Shown one piece after another: positions 6,230 through 8,864 of a stretch of DNA of 8,864 nucleotides. A model generated the notes under the pieces. It was not told where the DNA came from. It did no database searches and saw only the letters and a list, made by a program, of their open reading frames with translations. Origin of the DNA: Neisseriaceae bacterium (GTDB taxonomy: Bacteria > Pseudomonadota > Gammaproteobacteria > Burkholderiales > Neisseriaceae); assembly GCA_017989485.1 (NCBI GenBank), contig JAGNPU010000052.1, positions 1 through 8,864 on the forward strand, written 5' to 3'. Made by a program: the position numbers and the translations under genes. Position 1 is the first letter of the stretch. The number at the start of each line of letters is the position of its first letter.

Positions 6230-7408
6230 ATGCAACATTCTTTTTCCCCATTACGCATACGCGACCGTGAACTCATTCCGATTGTTCAAGGCGGCATGGG
6301 CGTTGGTGTTTCAGCACACAAGCTATCCAGTGCGGTGGCGCGCCAAAACGGCGTCGGCACCATTGCCAGCGTAGACTTACGCCACCTGCACGAAGACCTA
6401 TTGGCCAAGTCTAAAGAAAACCAAACCCAAGAAAACTACGACGTGCTCAACCGCATCGCCTTAGACCGCGAAATCAAATCGGCCATTGCCGACTCTGAAG
6501 GCCGCGGCATGATTGCCGTGAACGTGATGAAGGCGGTCAAAGACCACCCCGCCCTCGTGCGCCAAGCCTGCGAATCAGGTGCCCACGCCGTGGTGATGGG
6601 CGCTGGCTTGCCGCTAGACCTGCCCGACATGACCGAAAACTTCCCAGACGTGTCTTTGTTTCCCATTTTGTCTGAATCACGCGGCATCGCCATTGTGCTG
6701 AAACGCTGGATGAAGAAAAATCGTCTGCCTGACGCCATCGTGATCGAACACCCTAACCACGCTGCCGGCCACTTAGGCGCCGCCACCGTTGCGGGCCTAG
6801 GCGATGCGCGCTACGACTTCGACCGAGTTCTTGAAGAAACTTTCCAAACATTTAAAAATCTTGGTTTAGAGTCTGAAAAAATCCCCTTGATTCTGGCCGG
6901 GGGCATGGCCAATTTTGACAAAATCAAAATTGCCTTAAAAGACTGGGGCGCCTCTGCCGTTCAGGTCGGCACCGCATTTGCCGTCACCGAAGAAGGCGAT
7001 GCCCACATCAACTTTAAAAACACCCTAGCCGGTGCCGAAAAAGAAGAGGTGGTTGAATTCATGTCGGTGGCAGGCCTGCCCGCCCGTGGCGTGATGACGC
7101 CGTTTTTGAAAAGCTATTTGAAACGCGAAGACGTGTTACAGGCCAACGCCAAGGCCGACCCACGTCGTTGCACCCAAGGCATTAACTGCCTGACCACCTG
7201 CGGCCTGCGTGACGGCTTAGACAAGATTGGTCAGTTCTGCATCGACTTAAAACTGGCCGCCGCCTGGCGTGGCGAAGTCAATAAAGGCCTGTTTTTCCGT
7301 GGCAAAGACCCGCTGCCATTCGGCACCAAAATCCGCTCGGTACAAGACACCATTCAGTACTTGCTGACCGGCGAAGCCGAAGGCGTGGTTTTGCCCAGCA
7401 AAGCTTAA
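6230..7408 (+). CDS. Nitronate monooxygenase-like FMN-dependent TIM-barrel oxidoreductase
   Basis: The 392-aa product belongs to the nitronate monooxygenase / 2-nitropropane dioxygenase superfamily, which also includes FabK-type enoyl-ACP reductases. Typical members use FMN and oxygen to oxidise alkyl nitronates such as propionate 3-nitronate in the cytoplasm. Seen: the N-terminal flavin strand PIVQGGMGVGVS (17-28), the AGHLG motif (179-183) whose His181 sits where family members have a catalytic histidine, the phosphate-binding segment LILAGGMANFD (220-230), and AVQVGTAFAVTEE (243-255). No signal peptide is apparent. The C-terminal third is unusual: Cys314, Cys320, Cys324 and Cys337 cluster in RRCTQGINCLTTCGLRDG and QFC. 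The length is slightly above that of many relatives. The ATG has AAAGGA seven bases upstream, and a strong terminator follows. The exact substrate is uncertain; an enoyl reductase or another flavin reaction is possible. Confidence 0.85.
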   Translation: MQHSFSPLRIRDRELIPIVQGGMGVGVSAHKLSSAVARQNGVGTIASVDLRHLHEDLLAKSKENQTQENYDVLNRIALDREIKSAIADSEGRGMIAVNVMKAVKDHPALVRQACESGAHAVVMGAGLPLDLPDMTENFPDVSLFPILSESRGIAIVLKRWMKKNRLPDAIVIEHPNHAAGHLGAATVAGLGDARYDFDRVLEETFQTFKNLGLESEKIPLILAGGMANFDKIKIALKDWGASAVQVGTAFAVTEEGDAHINFKNTLAGAEKEEVVEFMSVAGLPARGVMTPFLKSYLKREDVLQANAKADPRRCTQGINCLTTCGLRDGLDKIGQFCIDLKLAAAWRGEVNKGLFFRGKDPLPFGTKIRSVQDTIQYLLTGEAEGVVLPSKA

Positions 7409-7423
7409 GCCCACGTTTGATTT

Positions 7424-7460
7424 TAAAGCCCCACCTCGTTATGATGGTGGGGCTTTATTC
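7424..7460 (+). terminator. Rho-independent terminator of the flavoprotein gene
   Basis: TAAAGCCCCACC (7424-7435) and GGTGGGGCTTTA (7446-7457) form a perfect 12-bp GC-rich stem with a 10-nt loop, starting 15 bp after the stop codon. The T-run after it (TTTATTC) is modest. Its placement separates this gene from cutA, whose own ribosome site begins about ten bases downstream. Because the A-run at its left side mirrors the T-run, it may also act in reverse. Confidence 0.85.
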
Positions 7461-7476
7461 ATTCATAAGGATCCCT

Positions 7477-7794
7477 ATGACCCCCTGCCTGGTTTGGTGC
7501 AGCATAGACACCCTCGACAATGCCCAACGCTTGGCCAAAACCCTGGTAGACCTACGCCTGGCCGCCTGCGTCAGCATAGTGCCGCAAATCACCTCGGTCT
7601 ACGTTTGGGCCGGGCACACGGAGCAGGCACAAGAATGCTTGCTGATGATTAAGTCCAGCACCGAGCATTTTGCCGCCTTAAGCACCGCCATTGTCACCCA
7701 TCACCCCTACGATGTGCCTGAAATCCTGATGCAGGCGATTAACGATGGCCATCCACCCTATCTCGCCTGGTTACAGCAACGCCTGAACGCCTGA
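7477..7794 (+). CDS. cutA: CutA family protein (CutA1-like, periplasmic-divalent-cation-tolerance family)
   Basis: CutA proteins are small, very stable trimers with a ferredoxin-like fold. They were linked genetically to copper and divalent-cation tolerance in E. coli, though their biochemical role is still unclear. The 105-aa length is typical. Seen: LRLAACVSIVP (26-36), the strand SVYVWAGHTEQAQE (40-53), the signature THHPYDVPEI (74-83) and C-terminal YLAWLQQRL (95-103), all in family order. I start at the ATG at 7477 because AAGGA lies five bases upstream. The longer frame from 7417 would run through the terminator hairpin and adds 20 residues unlike the family. Cysteines are at 4, 8, 31 and 54. 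It follows the flavoprotein gene after a terminator, so it probably has its own promoter or depends on readthrough; tcyP follows after 167 bp. Identification is firm. Confidence 0.93.
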   Translation: MTPCLVWCSIDTLDNAQRLAKTLVDLRLAACVSIVPQITSVYVWAGHTEQAQECLLMIKSSTEHFAALSTAIVTHHPYDVPEILMQAINDGHPPYLAWLQQRLNA

Positions 7795-7808
7795 CCACCC
7801 TGCGTTTT
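7786..7808 (+). terminator. Weak terminator candidate at the end of cutA
   Basis: AACGC (7786-7790) can pair with GCGTT (7802-7806) across an 11-nt loop and is followed by a run of T. The stem is only five pairs and overlaps the last codons of cutA, so it is much weaker than the terminator at 7424 and may not be functional. Confidence 0.3.
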
Positions 7809-7865
7809 TTTAGCCTGCATCTTCAGTCATTTAATTTTTTCGTGATTTACTAATAAGTATTTGTT

Positions 7866-7897
7866 CTAAGCCTGAGGCCTGTAAAGATGTTGCTTAG
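7866..7897. promoter_or_regulatory. Inverted repeat CTAAGC/GCTTAG upstream of tcyP
   Basis: CTAAGC (7866-7871) is matched by GCTTAG (7892-7897) about 65-95 bp before the tcyP start codon. It partly overlaps a possible -35 region at 7890. In E. coli the corresponding gene is controlled by CysB in response to sulfur supply; I cannot recognise a CysB site with confidence, so this is only a candidate position for such control. Confidence 0.25.
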
Positions 7898-7916
7898 GGA
7901 AGTCATCCTGTATCAT
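7890..7916 (+). promoter_or_regulatory. Weak promoter candidate for tcyP
   Basis: TATCAT at 7911-7916 matches five of six -10 bases. TTGCTT at 7890-7895 is a poor -35, and the 15-bp spacing is short. A poor -35 would suit an activator-dependent promoter, as for CysB-regulated genes, but this is inference. The coding sequence begins 45 bp downstream of the -10. Confidence 0.25.
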
Positions 7917-7961
7917 CCCGAAGACGAAACACCCCCCACACTAAATCAGGAGTCTCATTAA

Positions 7962-8864
7962 ATGAATCTGCCATTAATAGCGAATATCTTGGTATTCATG
8001 GTTTTATTAGGCCTGCTGGCGCAAACCCGCCGCACCTCGTGGAGCTTAGCCAAAAAAGTCTTACTGGGCATGGGCCTGGGCGTCGCTTTTGGCTTGGTGC
8101 TACAGCTGTTTTATGGCCATGGCCACCCGGTCGTTCAAGCCTCTATAGAATGGTTTAATGTGGTCGGCAGTGGCTACGTGAAACTGCTGCAAATGATTGT
8201 GATGCCCCTAGTGTTCGCGTCCATCTTAAGCGCCGTCACCCGCCTGCACAACGCCTCTTCTTTAGGCAAAATCAGCGTCTTGACCATAGGCAACCTCTTG
8301 TTCACCACCATGATTGCCGCCCTCGTGGGCATCGGCGTGACCCAACTTTTTGGCCTCAATGCCGAAGGCCTCATCCAGGGCAGCCAAGAAACCGCCCGCC
8401 TAGGCCTGATTGAAAGCAACTTCATGGGCAAGGTCGCCGACCTCACCCTGCCACAAATTTTGCTGTCGTTCATCCCACAAAATCCCTTTGCGGAACTGAC
8501 TGGCGCCAACCCGACCTCCATCATCAGCATCGTGCTGTTTGCCACTTTCTTAGGCATTGCCGCCATCATGCTGATGAAAGACGATGCCGAAAAAGGCCAG
8601 CGCGTACTGGTCGCCATCGACACCCTACAGGCTTGGATCATGCGCCTGGTTCGCTTAATCATGACCTTCACCCCCTATGGCGTCATGGCCTTAATGACCA
8701 AAGTGGTCGCAGACTCTAACCTTCAAGACATCCTCCAACTTGGCGGCTTTGTGTTGGCCTCCTATGTTGGCCTGGCCATCATGTTTGGCGTACACGGCCT
8801 ATTACTGTCGTTTACCGGCATTAACCCCCTGAGCTTTTTTAAAAAAGCCTGGCCCGTACTGACG
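7962..8864 (+). CDS. tcyP: L-cystine:cation symporter TcyP (YdjN-like, dicarboxylate/amino acid:cation symporter family), partial at the C-terminus
   Basis: This inner-membrane secondary transporter imports L-cystine coupled to cations, supplying sulfur and cysteine. The 301 visible codons match E. coli TcyP (YdjN), as I remember it, closely along their whole length: N-terminal [35 protein letters not shown] (74-92), [12 protein letters not shown] (94-105), [20 protein letters not shown] (168-187) and [14 protein letters not shown] (244-257). Several hydrophobic helices are evident, as expected for the GltPh/DAACS fold. The family protein is about 460 aa, so about 160 residues are missing, including the serine-rich hairpin HP1, TM7, HP2 and TM8 that bind substrate and cations; the right edge cuts just before HP1. 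AGGAG is nine bases before the ATG. cutA lies upstream on the same strand with 167 bp between, so it is probably a separate transcript. Identification is strong despite truncation. Confidence 0.93.
   Translation, partial: MNLPLIANILVFMVLLGLLAQTRRTSWSLAKKVLLGMGLGVAFGLVLQLFYGHGHPVVQASIEWFNVVGSGYVKLLQMIVMPLVFASILSAVTRLHNASSLGKISVLTIGNLLFTTMIAALVGIGVTQLFGLNAEGLIQGSQETARLGLIESNFMGKVADLTLPQILLSFIPQNPFAELTGANPTSIISIVLFATFLGIAAIMLMKDDAEKGQRVLVAIDTLQAWIMRLVRLIMTFTPYGVMALMTKVVADSNLQDILQLGGFVLASYVGLAIMFGVHGLLLSFTGINPLSFFKKAWPVLT

Noticed and set aside
7417..7476. 20-residue N-terminal extension of CutA
   Set aside because: It would be encoded across the terminator hairpin of the previous gene and lacks a ribosome site; the ATG at 7477 has AAGGA at the right distance.
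8174..8671. 165-codon minus-strand open frame opposite tcyP
   Set aside because: The plus strand encodes a clear TcyP homologue across the whole stretch, so the reverse frame is a by-product of its codon use.
1..8864. Neisseria-type DNA uptake sequences, CRISPR arrays, IS ends, tRNA or other RNA genes
   Set aside because: I looked for the uptake decamer and dialect variants, regularly spaced repeats, terminal inverted repeats with target duplications and tRNA-like cloverleaf sequence, and saw none. This was by eye; a covariance-model scan would be more sensitive.

Overview
The window looks like ordinary chromosomal DNA from a Gram-negative bacterium, most likely a proteobacterium. The evidence is a tripartite RND efflux operon with two lipoprotein signal peptides, a CutA protein, and a TcyP-type cystine symporter very similar to the enterobacterial protein. 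Coding regions are moderately GC-rich, while the 5612-6229 spacer is clearly AT-rich. I cannot place the genus. I saw no Neisseria-type DNA uptake sequence, and no tRNA, rRNA, IS element, CRISPR array or phage gene.

Left half (1-5611, minus strand): a three-gene multidrug efflux operon in the order membrane fusion protein (413 aa), HAE-1 family RND transporter (1050 aa), then outer-membrane channel lipoprotein (400 codons visible, cut by the left edge). The genes are tightly packed: 14 bp separate the first pair and 1 bp the second, so they are almost certainly co-transcribed and partly translationally coupled. Together they would form one proton-driven pump across both membranes. The fusion protein carries the TolC-docking RLS motif and the transporter carries the full proton-relay set. 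The first gene probably starts at a GTG behind a strong GGAGG, not at the longer ATG.

Central spacer (5612-6229, 618 bp): no credible gene. It holds the operon's control region and several symmetrical sequences: an inverted repeat with 8-bp arms, one with 13-bp arms, a tandem 17-bp direct repeat, two compact palindromes, a good minus-strand sigma-70-like promoter (17-bp spacing), and five copies of TGATGA in either orientation. No regulator gene (TetR, LysR, MarR or two-component) is present beside the operon, so any regulator is encoded elsewhere.

Right half (6230-8864, plus strand): three genes that look independently expressed. The first is a nitronate monooxygenase-like flavoprotein with an unusual C-terminal cysteine cluster, ended by a strong intrinsic terminator. 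The second is cutA (105 aa). The third is the first 301 codons of tcyP, an L-cystine:cation symporter, cut by the right edge just before its substrate-binding hairpins. I see no sign that these three work with the pump.

Overall this is a conventional region. The most interesting material is the dense symmetry in the efflux control region and the cysteine cluster of the flavoprotein. I found no evidence of a new multi-gene system.
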